From NCBI RefSeq assembly GCF_904846675.1, contig NZ_CAJHBT010000017.1:1-58224 (forward strand): a stretch of 58,224 bases of DNA, read 5' to 3'. This DNA is from Psychrobacter urativorans. GTDB lineage: Bacteria > Pseudomonadota > Gammaproteobacteria > Pseudomonadales > Moraxellaceae. The notes beneath the pieces are model-generated. The model was not told the DNA's origin. It saw only the letters and a list, made by a program, of their open reading frames with translations, and did not search any database. Shown in pieces: positions 37,601 through 46,841 of the stretch (its first letter is position 1; each line of letters starts with the position of its first letter). The translations under genes were made by a program, and so were the position numbers.

Positions 37601-39459
37601 CCTACGTTGCGGGAACGGGCGGGTATTATTTTCTTCATCACCGCATAGGTGACTTAGAAATTTGCTCGCTGCAATAATATCTGCAACGTCTTCTTCATCA
37701 CCGCATAGGTGACTTAGAAATGCAAAAATGTATCGAATGCTGGAACTAACTCCTTCATCACCGCATAGGTGACTTAGAAAATGAGGGGCGTGGCGGCTGG
37801 ACTGTTGCTAGACTTCATCACCGCATAGGTGACTTAGAAATCCCAAAATCTACGCGCTAAAAGGATTACAGGCTTCATCACCGCATAGGTGACTTAGAAA
37901 GTCGCTGTTAGCGGTGCGTTGGGTTGGATTGTCTTCATCACCGCATAGGTGACTTAGAAATTTTGTATCTGTGTTCCATGACAACTTAAAAACTTCATCA
38001 CCGCATAGGTGACTTAGAAATTCATCGCATTAGTCAGTGCATCGTTGTCAGCCTTCATCACCGCATAGGTGACTTAGAAACGAATAGACAAAAGCCTTAG
38101 AAGGTAGATCTACTTCATCACCGCATAGGTGACTTAGAAAACCGGTACGCGCCTTGTTATGGCCGTATCGTACTTCATCACCGCATAGGTGACTTAGAAA
38201 TTAGAAGGTAGACCCAAAGGCAATGTGTCCTTCTTCATCACCGCATAGGTGACTTAGAAATGCTAACGTTGAGCCTACACCGACAACGCAAGCTTCATCA
38301 CCGCATAGGTGACTTAGAAAACGCCATCAGTCACCAACGGCATCATTGGTATCTTCATCACCGCATAGGTGACTTAGAAAATACCACGGAACATAGTGTT
38401 GCCTAACGCATCCTTCATCACCGCATAGGTGACTTAGAAAAGTGCTAGAGGCTGGTAAACGTTCTGAGGTTGCTTCATCACCGCATAGGTGACTTAGAAA
38501 GCCAAAAAACCCTCTCCATTTGCTACATCACCCTTCATCACCGCATAGGTGACTTAGAAAGATTATAAAGCTAGGGCTGTGCGACTGTATTACTTCATCA
38601 CCGCATAGGTGACTTAGAAATTGCCAAACAGCCTATCCTTAAAGCCTACGCCCTTCATCACCGCATAGGTGACTTAGAAAAAACTTTATCGAGATTGTTC
38701 GGTACTTACTAACTTCATCACCGCATAGGTGACTTAGAAAAATCTCAGTCGCTTGAGCGTTCTCGCTGGCGTCTTCATCACCGCATAGGTGACTTAGAAA
38801 AATATCTTTACTGAGGACGTTGAGGGTTGCGACTTCATCACCGCATAGGTGACTTAGAAAATGAGATAAAGCGCTCAACACGAACGGCGCTCCTTCATCA
38901 CCGCATAGGTGACTTAGAAAGTTTCAGCGCCTAATACTTCCTGCGTCGCTGACTTCATCACCGCATAGGTGACTTAGAAATCCACCGCTTGCGCTAGTGT
39001 TGGCACGATAGACTTCATCACCGCATAGGTGACTTAGAAAGTTCAGCGTTGAGATAAAAGCTTTTAACGAGCCTTCATCACCGCATAGGTGACTTAGAAA
39101 ATGAAGTCAGGATATAAGCAAGGTGTGCTAATCTTCATCACCGCATAGGTGACTTAGAAATGATAAAGAAACGATGCAGGCTCAATTAGTAACTTCATCA
39201 CCGCATAGGTGACTTAGAAATACGTTGCCAACGCTTTTGATAGACAGGACGCCTTCATCACCGCATAGGTGACTTAGAAAAAACACTAAAAACAAACTGC
39301 CCTTTTCGTAGGCTTCATCACCGCATAGGTGACTTAGAAAATGCGGACGAGCACGCTGAGTTGATGAGTAAGCTTCATCACCGCATAGGTGACTTAGAAA
39401 TAGTGTCCTTATTTTAATAGCAACCCATTGCCTTCATCACCGCATAGGTGACTTAGAAA
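34693..39459 (+). CRISPR. Type I-F CRISPR array, 80 repeats and 79 spacers
   Basis: Eighty copies of a 28-bp repeat that starts CTTCATCACC and ends GACTTAGAAA. The 5-bp hairpin is TCACC-GCATA-GGTGA and the 8-nt handle is CTTAGAAA. Period is 60, so spacers are 32 bp; only the last is 31 bp. I see no base change in any repeat. Orientation and leader (csy4 side) give plus-strand transcription. One spacer occurs twice (36221-36252 and 36341-36372). The last repeat is intact and is followed after three bases by an IS3-type end, so the distal part of the array was probably lost. Confidence 0.98.
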
Positions 39460-39462
39460 CTA

Positions 39463-39623
39463 TGAACCACCCCGACTATATCGGAGACTGTTTGTTTAAG
39501 TTAGGCCGCTAGGCCTAACTGATTAAGATTATCATAATAGCGTCTTTCAAACTCAAAAGGTGACACATAATCAATAGCGCTATGCAGTCGTGTCTTATTA
39601 AACCAATCCACCCATTCATGTAG
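39463..39623 (-). mobile_element. Remnant of an older IS3-family element at the array end
   Basis: The end reads TGAACCACCCCGACTATATC at 39463-39482, an IS3-type terminal repeat. Inside it the minus strand (39501-39623) encodes the C terminus of an IS3 orfB transposase, LHEWVDWFNKTRLHSAIDYV and then SPFEFERRYYDNLN. Homology is cut at 39623 by the next IS. Only three bases separate it from the last CRISPR repeat, so it probably inserted into the array. Confidence 0.85.
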
Positions 39624-39683
39624 TGGCATAATAAAATTGGACAGCGCATAAGAGGTTATACTAACCCAAAGAAGGAAAATGGT

Positions 39684-39995
39684 ATGACTGGCAAACGCAA
39701 ACAATATACCCGAGAATTCAAACTCGAAGCCATCAACATGGTAATCGAGCACAACCGTAAAATAACTGAAGTTGCAGCCTCACTAGGTATTGGTCAATCA
39801 ACACTAGATAAATGGCTGCGTCAGTATCGTGAAGAACAACAAGGGATTTCACCGACTCAAGGCAATGCTTTAACAGACGAACAGCGAGAACTACAAGAGC
39901 TTCGCAAACAAGTTAAACGACTGACTATGGAGCGTGACATCCTAAAAAAGGCCTCCGCTCTGCTAGCATTGGACAGTCTGAGAGACTATCGCTGA
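39684..39995 (+). CDS. IS3-family transposase OrfA
   Basis: A 103-residue protein with an N-terminal helix-turn-helix (YTREFKLEAINMVIEHNRKITEVAASLGIGQSTLDKWLRQYREEQ) and a leucine-zipper tail (ELQELRKQVKRLTMERDILKKAS). The slippery heptamer A-AAA-AAG at 39944-39950 lets ribosomes shift to the -1 frame, which is open into orfB, to make the OrfAB transposase. Preceded by AAGGAAAA. Confidence 0.93.
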   Translation: MTGKRKQYTREFKLEAINMVIEHNRKITEVAASLGIGQSTLDKWLRQYREEQQGISPTQGNALTDEQRELQELRKQVKRLTMERDILKKASALLALDSLRDYR

Positions 39996-40024
39996 TTAGC
40001 GATCTGGCAGAGCAAGACAAACGC

Positions 40025-40873
40025 TTGAGTAAAAGCCAGTTGTGCCACCTATTTGGTATGGTTAGAAGCAGCTATTATTATGGCGTACGGACCAAACCGA
40101 TTAGCCTTGAAAAAGTAATGCTTAAAGCATTGGTTCGCCAAGTATTTAATGAATCCAACCAATCAGCAGGTACTCGCACCATCATTGCCATTTTATGCCA
40201 TCAGTATGGCGTCAGGCTTACTCGTTATATGGCGGGTAAGCTTATGAGAGGCATGGGTCTTAAAAGCTGTCAGCTAAAGACGCATAAGTACAAGCACTGC
40301 GACGCGGAACATAAAACCCATGACAACATATTGAACCGCAACTTTAGCCCATCAGCACCGAACCAAGTATGGACGGGCGATGTGACTTACATCCGTATCA
40401 AAGGCGGCTGGTGCTATTTAGCCATTGTTTTAGACTTATATGCTCGGCGTATCGTAGGCTTTGCCGTATCAGACTCTCCCGACAGTAAACTGACAACTGC
40501 AGCGCTGGATATGGCGTATCACACGCGATTAAGACCAAGTGATGTACTGTTTCATTCAGATCAAGGAACACACTATGCCAGTCATGCCTTTGCAAAATCA
40601 GTAGCTGGTTGTAATGAAATGACGCATAGCATGAGCCGTCGTGGCAACTGTTGGGATAATGCACCTACTGAACGCTTCTTCAGAAGCTTTAAAACTGAGT
40701 GGATGCCAAAGAATGGTTACGAGGATATCGCTGAAGCTAAGCAGGCTTTTTGCAATTACATCTGGGGCTACTATCAAACCATTAGACCGCATATTTTTAA
40801 TAATTATTTAACACCAGCAGAAAAAGAGAAGCGCTACTTCAACAAAAACCTCTTATCAACTGTCCTAAATTAG
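40025..40873 (+). CDS. IS3-family transposase OrfB (DDE catalytic domain)
   Basis: A 282-residue integrase-core protein. The DDE residues are in VWTGDVTYIRIKGGWCYLAIVLDLYARR, LFHSDQGTHYAS and NCWDNAPTERFFRSFKTEW. It is normally made as an OrfAB fusion by -1 frameshifting from orfA. The -1 frame is open from 39950. The stop TAG lies in the terminal repeat. The frames are intact, so the element may be active. Confidence 0.93.
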   Translation: MSKSQLCHLFGMVRSSYYYGVRTKPISLEKVMLKALVRQVFNESNQSAGTRTIIAILCHQYGVRLTRYMAGKLMRGMGLKSCQLKTHKYKHCDAEHKTHDNILNRNFSPSAPNQVWTGDVTYIRIKGGWCYLAIVLDLYARRIVGFAVSDSPDSKLTTAALDMAYHTRLRPSDVLFHSDQGTHYASHAFAKSVAGCNEMTHSMSRRGNCWDNAPTERFFRSFKTEWMPKNGYEDIAEAKQAFCNYIWGYYQTIRPHIFNNYLTPAEKEKRYFNKNLLSTVLN

Positions 40874-40880
40874 TTGACCA

Positions 40881-41038
40881 CCAGTGATGGTCCGGCTTAT
40901 CCGTAGGAAGGAGTTATCGTCAACGCTTGCCTGATCAGCCGCCAAGGTGATCCCAGAGCGCAGAAAAAGCATAGCGGGTGCAACTGCCACCAAGCCCATC
41001 AGTACGCGGCGGCGCGTGGGGCTGAAATGATTACGCAT
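40881..41038 (-). pseudogene. N-terminal stub of a sugar/sorbitol dehydrogenase small subunit, cut by the IS
   Basis: The minus strand from 41038 encodes MRNHFSPTRRRVLMGLVAVAPAM and on to LRSGITLAADQ, a twin-arginine signal peptide (RRRVLMG). DDNSFLRISRTITG follows, the first segment of the small subunit of membrane FAD sugar/gluconate dehydrogenases. The IS right end then interrupts it. In that family the small subunit carries the Tat signal for a flavoprotein partner. The rest of the operon is absent. Confidence 0.65.
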
Positions 41039-41062
41039 AATTAGTTCCACGTCAAAGACCAT

Positions 41063-41763
41063 TTATTAAAACTTATCATAGAATAAGCTTATTGTCAGTA
41101 GTATAAAAACAATTCAGGCACAATTTTGCTAACCATAAGCAAAGTAACGGTTTGCTATATGTACTAGCAAAACATAGCTAAAATGCAGATTAGGAATAAT
41201 TATATTACTGACAGAACTTTATTAAGTAGGTAACCATTCATTATAGTGGTGCAATACACTTAATACATGATTCTCAGCTTAATCTGGCTATTGTAGGCTG
41301 ACGTTTTTAGCTTAGTCAATCCTAATAATTTGCCAAAAGTGCTGGGCAAAAGTTACAGACTACACCAATAATTATGGTCGTTGAGAGAGGATTTACTATA
41401 TAGATATTTATATACAGTAGCTAAGTACTTTCTTACCTGCTCTCTGTCACTTTCTTTTTCATTTAGAGCAGAATATTCGGTATTCAACTGTCTATTCCAA
41501 TGGACTACCAAATTTTCAGGTATCCTCAGTCCATTGAGTTTTATGAGCAGACCGTCAGCGCTCTTACTAATGCTGTTAAAGTATTAGTAAGAGCCAAAGA
41601 CAAAGTAAATGCTTATCAACACCTGATGCTATTAATAATGTTTATTGCCATTTTAAGTGCTCATTTAAGATATCTATGTGGCATCTTTGATAGCTATCGG
41701 TTCTATTAGCGTATGGTGTTTTCAGCTTGGTTCATTTAACGAAACAGGTGGATTATTTAGTAT
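41063..41763. other. Intergenic stretch, nothing certain
   Basis: About 700 AT-rich bases between the dehydrogenase stub and the transporter terminator. A frame at 41500-41709 (MDYQIFRYPQSIEFYEQTVSA...) has a protein-like beginning but no family I recognise and no good ribosome site. I do not call it a gene. Confidence 0.35.
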
Positions 41764-41801
41764 AAAAAGAGCAGAAATCCACCGATTTTACTGCTCTTTT
41801 T
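41764..41801. terminator. Terminator of the transporter-racemase operon
   Basis: AAAAAGAGCAG and CTGCTCTTTTT form an 11-bp stem around a 16-base loop just beyond the transporter stop. The A/T ends make it usable in both directions. Confidence 0.85.
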
Positions 41802-41807
41802 ATATTG

Positions 41808-43199
41808 TTAAATTGTTTTTTCAAAAATAGTACCTTTTTTGAATTTAGAGCCTTTAAACATTGTTTTCGTAATAATCGGATAAGCAATACCTGCAACGAT
41901 TAATCCGATCAGCCAAGCAAGGTCAACGAATACGAATGCTGCCGCTGTCCCGATACCAAGCGCCAGTAGTGCGGCATAGTTCACACCAACAAAGTTTCCA
42001 TCTTCTTTGTATAATTCTTTGATATCGATATGCTGTTTTCTCATAATATAGAATTCAACAAGAAGAATCGCAATTAACGGTCCAAGAAAAGCTGAGTAGA
42101 CATGAACAAAAGTATCTAGTCCTTTTGCATTATCGTCCTGCACTAATAGCCACGGGAATGATCCCATTGCAAGCACTCCAGTAATTGTCACTGAAGCTTT
42201 GTAGTTCAGTTTCGTAATTAGTTGAATGACATAAGCTGGCGTAACAATGTTTGCTACCATGTTGGTAGCAATTGCACCAAACACAATAAATACAGAGATG
42301 AATAACTGCATATAAACGCTATCGAATAATGCTGGTAGTCCTAGCGCTGGATTCGTATAACCTGTCGCACTTGCAAGCATAGCGCCTACAACGATTACCG
42401 AGCCATAAGCAACGATAATCGGTACGAAGTAAAAAAGTCCTCTTTTTCCGTCCGTGTAGCCTGTTTCCAGCTCGCGTGAATAGTCTGCTGCACTTAAAAA
42501 TATAGCCGCATAGTTACCAAGAAACACCATAATATATGCAAAGAACGCAATTCCCCATGTACCTTCGGCATTAATCCAGGAAGTTGAAATTGCTGCACTG
42601 TGGTCTTTAACTAGTATGGTAAATACAGTAATGACGATACCCATCAGCACGACAGATGCCACCGACTCAACTACTTTAATGCTCTTAAAGCCTTTGATTG
42701 AAAGCAATATTTGCGCAACTATAAGAATGATGAATCCGACAAATACATTATCAAAAGCTCCACTCGACAATATTTTGAACACTTCATTTAATGCGGTACC
42801 GCCGATCCAACTTTGAACACCATACCAGATCACAGCAGGCACTGCACGGAGCAGTGAAGAGAGCAGCGTTCCTTTCTTACCAAATGATGCTTTTAAGTGA
42901 GCTACGTAGGGAATACCGTATTTATAGCCTGCTCTGTCGTTTAATGCAAAGAAGGTAGAAATAACTCCGATTGCAATTAATGCTGCTGCGATGGTCTGCC
43001 AAATATTCAATATTGCCATACCTGCAACTATAACACTCGCACCGAGTGTCATATTACCCATGTTCACACCGTCTCCGACCCACAAAGACATGTAGCCAAG
43101 CGCACCTAAAGTCCTATCTTCTGGGCCATTTGGCTTAAGGCTTTCGTCGCCTGTAGTTTTTACTTCTGCTGTCGCTGCAGACCCTTCTTTATAATCCAT
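41808..43199 (-). CDS. NCS1 family transporter (purine/allantoin/hydantoin permease)
   Basis: A 463-residue permease with about 12 hydrophobic helices. NCS1 hallmarks are GPEDRTLGALGYMSLWVGDGVNMGNMTLGASVIVAG in helix 1, YGIPYVAHLKASFG after helix 2, and VWYGVQSWIGG-like IWYGVQSWIGGTALNEVF in helix 3. It should import a ring-ureide or nucleobase with a cation. The racemase gene just upstream on the same strand (about 50 bases) points to hydantoin or allantoin. Its ribosome site AAGGAAGG and lysine-rich tail (TMFKGSKFKKGTIFEK) are more like Gram-positive genes, which suggests transfer. Confidence 0.85.
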   Translation of the reverse strand: MDYKEGSAATAEVKTTGDESLKPNGPEDRTLGALGYMSLWVGDGVNMGNMTLGASVIVAGMAILNIWQTIAAALIAIGVISTFFALNDRAGYKYGIPYVAHLKASFGKKGTLLSSLLRAVPAVIWYGVQSWIGGTALNEVFKILSSGAFDNVFVGFIILIVAQILLSIKGFKSIKVVESVASVVLMGIVITVFTILVKDHSAAISTSWINAEGTWGIAFFAYIMVFLGNYAAIFLSAADYSRELETGYTDGKRGLFYFVPIIVAYGSVIVVGAMLASATGYTNPALGLPALFDSVYMQLFISVFIVFGAIATNMVANIVTPAYVIQLITKLNYKASVTITGVLAMGSFPWLLVQDDNAKGLDTFVHVYSAFLGPLIAILLVEFYIMRKQHIDIKELYKEDGNFVGVNYAALLALGIGTAAAFVFVDLAWLIGLIVAGIAYPIITKTMFKGSKFKKGTIFEKTI

Positions 43200-43250
43200 A
43201 ACACTTTCCTTCCTTGGAACAATTTTTAGTGGGTTATAAGTTTATTGATA

Positions 43251-43943
43251 TTAAATGGGCATTGCATAGCCACCAATTTTGCTAGTTTTAAGGCCACAGC
43301 CAACCAAAGCTTCAATCATACGCGTTGCGACAGTGACGCCATCAATGACAGGGACCCCAGTCTCTTGGGTCAACCATTCTGTCAGATCAGCCATACCAGC
43401 GCAGCCCAAAACAACTGCCTCACAGCTATCTTCATGAACCGCCCGCAAAATTTCGTCACGGACTTTTTCACGAGCTTCTGAACCAGGTTCTTCAAGTGCA
43501 AGTACTGGGATTGCAGCAGAGCGCACTCGTCTACAACGATGTGACAAACCGTAACTGTGAATTAGCTCCTCAATGACAGGAACAGAGCGAGGTAATGTTG
43601 TGACGACACTGAAAGACGTTGAAATCATACTGGCTGCTTTAACCGCAGCTTCACAGATTCCTAAAACAGGCCCTGAAAAAACCTCGCGGCATGCACCGAT
43701 GCCGGGATCATCAAAACAAGCTACAACCACACCATCGACACCCTCTGCTTCAGCTTGCTTTAAACGCTTGATCAAACCTGGTACAGATATGGCTTCGTCA
43801 TGGTGCCCTTGGATGGATGCAGGGGCATCAGTTCCAGATGCACCAACAATTATGGTGCCAGCGCTAGCTCTTTGACGTGCACTTTCTACGATCTTATCCG
43901 TCATAGAAGTCGTCGAATTTGGATTCATAACTAAAATTTTCAT
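43251..43943 (-). CDS. Asp/Glu/hydantoin racemase family enzyme (allantoin/hydantoin racemase)
   Basis: A 230-residue cofactor-independent racemase. The two catalytic cysteines are in DGVVVACFDDPG (about residue 80) and EAVVLGCAGMADL (about 181). The N terminus MKILVMNPNSTTSMTDKI and the C-terminal VPVIDGVTVATRMIEALVGCGLKTSK are typical of hydantoin/allantoin racemases. It would interconvert enantiomers so that a stereospecific hydrolase can act. That hydrolase is not in the window. First gene of a two-gene operon with the transporter, behind TTGTTAACAA boxes. Confidence 0.9.
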   Translation of the reverse strand: MKILVMNPNSTTSMTDKIVESARQRASAGTIIVGASGTDAPASIQGHHDEAISVPGLIKRLKQAEAEGVDGVVVACFDDPGIGACREVFSGPVLGICEAAVKAASMISTSFSVVTTLPRSVPVIEELIHSYGLSHRCRRVRSAAIPVLALEEPGSEAREKVRDEILRAVHEDSCEAVVLGCAGMADLTEWLTQETGVPVIDGVTVATRMIEALVGCGLKTSKIGGYAMPI

Positions 43944-43967
43944 AGAATCTCACCGTTGATAATTTTT

Positions 43968-44044
43968 TTGTTAACAATATTGAATTTATGTTGTTAACAA
44001 CATTATTAAATATTATTATTAACAATACAACTCATTGTTAACAA
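43968..44044. promoter_or_regulatory. Four TTGTTAACAA-type operator boxes
   Basis: The palindrome TTGTTAACAA occurs exactly at 43968, 43991 and 44035, and as TTATTAACAA at 44016. The second is part of a perfect 16-bp palindrome ATGTTGTTAACAACAT. They fill the gap between the racemase and the divergent GntR gene, and are the probable binding sites of that regulator for control of both directions. Confidence 0.8.
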
Positions 44045-44096
44045 AACGGCTAAATTCCTTTAGCATTAGCTATTAAAGCGTGGAGGGAACACTATA

Positions 44097-44813
44097 ATGA
44101 TCGCTGTGGATATAATAAAAAAAGAAAAATTAGCCTCTGGAACTGATGAGATACCAGAACAGGCAATTATTAGTTCAATTACGGCCGCGGTGTCAGAACA
44201 GCGTTTGCCGGCCGGAACAAAGTTGGGTGAACGAATGTTAAGTGATTTGTTTAAGTGTAACAGAGCAAATGTTAGGCGTGCACTTTCTACGCTTGCCACG
44301 ATGCACGTTGTCCAGTTGCGTCCTAATCGGGGTGCTTTTGTCTCGACACCCTCGCCTAAGGAAGCCAGAGATGTGTTTGAGGCTCGCCGCACGATTGAGC
44401 TGACCTTAGCGCGCAGTGCGATAAAAAATGCTCGTCTTCAAGACATAACTGATATGCGCACTACGATAGCTGCTGAGGCTGACGCACGCGCTCGAGGCGA
44501 TAAACCAGCAGAATTACGCTTATCACGTCAGTTTCATATGCATTTAGCTGCTATTACTGATAATCAAGTTTTAGAGAAATTTTTGAGCGAGCTGACACTG
44601 CGTACTACATTGATCATTGGCTTATATAATAAGCTCGGCTCGTCGAACTGTGCCGAAGATGAGCATTCGCGTATTGTGCAAGCGATTGAGGAACGAGATG
44701 AAAAACAGCTAATGCTATTAATTGATCAACATTTGGAACATCTAGAATCGAGTCTTGACTTTGAGCGATCTATTGAACCTCTTGCTACTTTAGCAGAACA
44801 ATTGAACGCTTGA
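44097..44813 (+). CDS. GntR family regulator, FCD-type
   Basis: A 238-residue repressor-type regulator. The N-terminal winged helix is AGTKLGERMLSDLFKCNRANVRRALSTLATMHVVQLRPNRGAFVSTP. The C-terminal FCD ligand domain has VFEARRTIELTLARSAI, then QFHMHLAAITDNQVLEKFL and EDEHSRIVQAIEERDEKQLMLLIDQHLEHLE, with the expected metal-binding Asp/His residues. GGAGGG lies upstream of the ATG. It is divergent from the racemase-transporter operon and most likely responds to a ureide or purine breakdown product. Confidence 0.93.
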   Translation: MIAVDIIKKEKLASGTDEIPEQAIISSITAAVSEQRLPAGTKLGERMLSDLFKCNRANVRRALSTLATMHVVQLRPNRGAFVSTPSPKEARDVFEARRTIELTLARSAIKNARLQDITDMRTTIAAEADARARGDKPAELRLSRQFHMHLAAITDNQVLEKFLSELTLRTTLIIGLYNKLGSSNCAEDEHSRIVQAIEERDEKQLMLLIDQHLEHLESSLDFERSIEPLATLAEQLNA

Positions 44814-45117
44814 TCTTTTCCCAAACTATGCATAACTGAACCGCGTTGGTATCATTGGAGACTCAACACTCTCAGAAACCACACCTTTTAGACTAGAGGG
44901 TGTGATGTTCGTTTGCTTATTGAAGCGGTAAGCGACTGTCCTTCCACATGGTCAATCATCCGAGCCATTTTCCCCTAACATTAGCTGCACATCTGAAACT
45001 CTACGATCGTGAAATAAAAAACACATAGATCAAAATATATATGTGCAAGTTCAAAGCTTCGATACGTGCATTGAAGATCATGAAAAAGGAAACAGAGAGC
45101 TAAAACAGTCTATTGGC
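44814..45117. other. Intergenic junction, nothing recognised
   Basis: About 300 bases after the GntR gene without a recognisable gene. CAGTCTATTG and CAATAGACTG (45106-45136) form a 10-bp inverted repeat at the edge of the following transposase fragment. Confidence 0.35.
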
Positions 45118-45240
45118 TGAGAGCGTCAATAGACTGTATAAGTCTGAGATAATTAATTATTTAAAAGAAAACTGGAATGACGTAAATAGTGTTGTGTTTA
45201 CGACTCTTGAATGGATTGACTATACTCAACGCAAACCCAT
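45118..45240 (+). pseudogene. IS3-family transposase fragment
   Basis: In-frame ESVNRLYKSEIINYLKENWN, then DVNSVVFTTLEWIDYTQRKPI, is an internal piece of an IS3 orfB protein near its C terminus. It has neither start nor stop of its own and runs straight into GC-rich IS66 DNA, so the junction is a rearrangement point. Confidence 0.75.
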
Positions 45241-45409
45241 AAAGCGGCGCGCAAAGCCTCCAAGAGCCCTTTACTGCCCTTTCGTTTTGTTGTCCATCCC
45301 CGGGGCGACGTCGATTTGAAAAACCCCGTCAAATCCGCGCTCAGGACGAAAAATTCGGCCTGAAAAAGTCGTGCGATAATAATGCATCACTCGACGGTAC
45401 TCAGATCCA

Positions 45410-46660
45410 TGAAGATCAGTAACATTGATATCGACGCTGCGCTGGCGGACGTCAGACAACAACTCCAAGCAGACACAACCGTCCCAGGATCCGAACCGCC
45501 CCAGACAGAACCGGACTAAAAGCGGGCGCAAGCCGGGCGGGCAGCCCGGTCGCGTTGGAAAGACGTTGCAACCGGTGGTAGATCCGGATGCCATCCAGCG
45601 GGTGAAAGTGGATCGACGCACCTTACCCAAAGGCGGCGCATTTCGGGTTGTGGGCTTCGAGAAAGGTCAGGTCGTTGATCTGGACATCCGCCGTTTTGTC
45701 ATCGAGTACCAGGCCGAGATCCTGGAAAATGCCCAGGGGCAACGTTTTGTGGCGCCTTTTCCGGTCGGTGTAGAACGCTCGGTTCAGTACGGCCCGCAGC
45801 TAAAGGCCCACGCGGTCTATCTGACTCAATACCCGCTCCTGCCCTATGATCGCATCCGCGAGTACTTCGGAAGACCAGGTCGGCATCCCACTGAGTGTCG
45901 GCTCACTGTTCAACTTCAATCAGAACGCTTTCAACAAGGCCGCTGAATTTGAGCCGTGGGTCAAGGATCGCCTGGCCGAGGCGTCGGTGGTAAACGTCAC
46001 TGGCTGCACGGCGCATCGAATGACCGACTGACCTGGCTTGCGCCCCATGCGCAGCGAGGCCAGCAGGCGATGGATGCGATCGGCATCCTGCCACGCTTCA
46101 ACGGTGTGCTCTGTCATGATCACTGGAAGCCGTATTACCGTTATTCATGTTTACACTCTCTGTGCAATGCGCACCACCTGCGAGAACTTCAGCGCGCCTG
46201 GGAGCAGGATAAACAGGTGTGGGCTCAACGGATGCACACTCTACTGAACATCATGACCGACAGCGCCGACGCCGCCGGCGGCTGCCCACCACCGGATGAA
46301 AGCCAACGCCAGGGCAAGCGCAGGCGGCTCAAACGCACGCGGGCCCGCAACCTGCTGGAACGGTTGATCGCCTACGAAGCGGATGTGCTGCGCTTCCTCG
46401 ACAGTCCAGAGGTACCGTTTACCAACAACCAAGGTGAGTGAGACATCCGTATGTTCAAAGTACAGCAGAAAATATCGGGTTGTTTTCGATCCTTTGAAGG
46501 AGCCGAGATCTTCTGTCGCGTGCGCAGTTATCTGTCGACAGCGCGTAAGCAGAACGTGTCTGCCTCGAAAGCCCTGATGCATTTGTTCGAGGGGAGTGTG
46601 CCACCGTTCATGGCGGTGAGTGCGGGTAATGATGCGACCGTTTTGAATCAAACCAGCTGA
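45410..46660 (+). pseudogene. IS66-family transposase (TnpC) pseudogene
   Basis: Pieces of an IS66 transposase lie in several frames. They are GRKPGGQPGRVGKTLQPVVDPDA to PYDRIREYFG (45500-45870), GIPLSVGSLFNFNQNAFNKAAEF (about 45880-45990), and [30 protein letters not shown] to [10 protein letters not shown] (45975-46440). An in-frame TGA follows, and then [27 protein letters not shown]. At least two frameshifts and one nonsense codon inactivate it. It is clearly more GC-rich than its Psychrobacter-like neighbours, hence of foreign origin. Confidence 0.85.
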
Positions 46661-46841
46661 ATAGTTACACCATGTTAAACGTAGCAAGCTTATCAAATCA
46701 AAGACAATGGAGGTATCGGGTTTCCGAAAAGGCATCTGGTGCGGTTGTAGTCGATACCGCTCGGGTCATAATAGGGGAACTATTGTTCAGTGTCCCTGCG
46801 CGGGTTAAAGCGACCCGCGCGGGAGGTTTTCTACATGCCGC

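Larger units (their letters stand above)
39624..40880 (+). mobile_element. IS3-family insertion sequence, apparently complete
   Basis: A 1257-bp element that begins TG and ends CA, with imperfect terminal repeats sharing GTGG, then GGACAG and ATAAGAGGTT at matching distances. It carries orfA and orfB. No 3-bp target duplication is seen (TAG on the left, CCA on the right). The left flank is an IS remnant and the right flank is a sugar-dehydrogenase gene, so an adjacent deletion has occurred. Confidence 0.85.

Noticed and set aside
35578..38881. Several open frames with repeated HHRIGDLE or FLSHLCGDE peptides in the array
   Set aside because: They arise because the 60-bp period is a multiple of three and the repeat has no stop in these frames. 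They are artefacts of the CRISPR array.
41500..41709. Possible 69-residue protein before the transporter terminator
   Set aside because: Protein-like start but no ribosome site, no relatives recognised and in AT-rich spacer DNA.
45271..45630. Minus-strand open frame over the IS66 start
   Set aside because: It is an opposite-strand shadow of the GC-rich transposase sequence.
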